From the NCBI GenBank assembly GCA_021777365.1, contig JAJYDP010000336.1, positions 1 to 5,915 of the forward strand: a stretch of 5,915 nucleotides of DNA, written 5' to 3'. Below the pieces are notes generated by a model. That model had not been told where the DNA came from and made no database searches. It worked only from the letters and a program-made list of their open reading frames with translations. The position numbers were made by a program, and so were the translations under genes. Positions 5,559 through 5,915 of the stretch are shown here, in pieces. This DNA comes from Chloroflexota bacterium. GTDB lineage: Bacteria > Chloroflexota > Limnocylindria > Limnocylindrales > CSP1-4. Position 1 is the first letter of the stretch, and each line of letters starts with the position of its first letter.

Positions 5559-5915
5559 ATGAACCAGACACTAGGAGGCCTTCCCGTCGTCGCGCTCAGC
5601 AAGGCCGCCGCCAGAGCGGCACTGCTCAAGATCGACGATCTCCAGCCCTTGCCACTACCTGAGCTCGACTATCAGGGCTGTGTCCTGATCGCCCTGCGCG
5701 GGCGGCTCTGTGATCGGCGGCGCGAAGTGCCCGCGGACGTGTGGCCCGAGTTCGAACAGTTCCTCCGGGAGGCCCGCGGCCTCATCGTGCCCATTTCGAC
5801 GCGCCGGCGCCTAGGCGGCCGTGTCGGTAATGCCAACGTCGGGGCCGGCCCGCATGCGAGAATCTCCCATGCGCGAGAAGACGTTCCGCCCCTACGACCA
5901 GGACACGCTGCTCTT
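5559..5915 (+). CDS. Hypothetical protein, open to the window end and probably truncated by a second IS
   Basis: Starts MNQTLGGLPVVALSKAAARA with a strong Shine-Dalgarno. The next segment is KIDDLQPLPLPELDYQGCVL, followed by a charged part (LRGRLCDRRREVPADVWPEF) and REARGLIVPISTRRRL. Codon use through about residue 85 is GC-rich at third positions, as in a real gene. I do not recognise the family; there is no signal peptide or membrane segment. From about 5811 on the residues lose character (GGRVGNANVGAG), and from 5869 the frame overlaps a different, recognisable start codon in another phase. I infer that the gene proper ends or is cut near 5811-5825 by the incoming IS, and that the last 30 or so codons are read-through. 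Confidence 0.55.
   Translation, partial: MNQTLGGLPVVALSKAAARAALLKIDDLQPLPLPELDYQGCVLIALRGRLCDRRREVPADVWPEFEQFLREARGLIVPISTRRRLGGRVGNANVGAGPHARISHAREDVPPLRPGHAAL
5869..5915 (+). CDS. Start of an IS1182-type (DUF772/DDE) transposase, cut by window end
   Basis: Fifteen codons are visible: MREKTFRPYDQDTLL. This closely resembles the opening of IS1182/IS5-superfamily transposases (M.ktFRpYdpdq.lLlPPs...), known for an N-terminal DUF772 domain and a later DDE domain. No strong Shine-Dalgarno precedes it. If right, the element's terminal repeat should lie in roughly 5811-5868; the CCTAGG palindrome at 5810-5815 is a possible target, since this family often enters palindromes. The call rests on few residues. 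Confidence 0.6.
   Translation, partial: MREKTFRPYDQDTLL

Noticed and set aside
5390..5662. A 90-codon frame with a GTGA overlap at 5390
   Set aside because: The start resembles the operon's coupling style, but the translation is arginine/proline-rich and overlaps the better supported gene at 5559.
1..5915. CRISPR array, tRNA, or guide-RNA-like structure linked to the Tn7-like genes
   Set aside because: No regularly spaced repeats, cas genes or cloverleaf sequences were found on either strand, so there is no support for an RNA-guided transposon here.

Overview
The window is GC-rich DNA from a high-GC bacterium; actinobacterial or Chloroflexi-like is my guess from codon use and gene types, and the sequence does not settle it. 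There are no housekeeping genes, tRNAs or rRNAs. All recognisable content is mobile DNA, in three layers.

Layer 1 (1-2491, + strand) is the 3' part of a Mu/Tn7-type transposition operon. In order it holds the C-terminus of a TnsB/TniA/MuA-like DDE transposase (cut by the window edge), a compact TnsC/TniB/MuB-like AAA+ ATPase, a 398-residue third protein, and the first 23 codons of a small helix-turn-helix protein. The four reading frames are joined by an ATGA overlap, an exact stop/start abutment and a GTGA overlap, so they are one translationally coupled unit. The third protein is the most interesting item. Its C-terminal half can be laid on the tyrosine-recombinase fold, but the catalytic residues are replaced and the chain ends before the position of the catalytic tyrosine. 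It sits where a Tn7-like element carries its target selector. The best hypothesis is a TnsF-like selector built from a dead tyrosine recombinase, with an additional unrecognised N-terminal domain.

Layer 2 (about 2492-5224, - strand) is a complete IS21-family insertion sequence of about 2.7 kb. It carries istA (transposase), istB (AAA+ helper) and imperfect terminal inverted repeats, with a 23-bp unit present twice at the istA end and once at the istB end. It inserted into the helix-turn-helix gene exactly after codon 23. I find no target-site duplication, and the sequence after the IS does not look like the missing rest of that gene, so the two flanks may not have been adjacent originally.

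Layer 3 (5225-5915, + strand) is accessory DNA: a short ORF or gene remnant (5241-5393), a gap with a possible promoter, an unrecognised gene with a good ribosome binding site (from 5559), and at the very end the first 15 codons of what looks like an IS1182-type transposase. The unrecognised gene runs into this last element without a stop codon and was probably truncated by it.

Together the operon would encode strand transfer (TnsB-like), target handover (TnsC-like) and target choice (third protein). The two IS elements have probably damaged or trimmed its downstream side.
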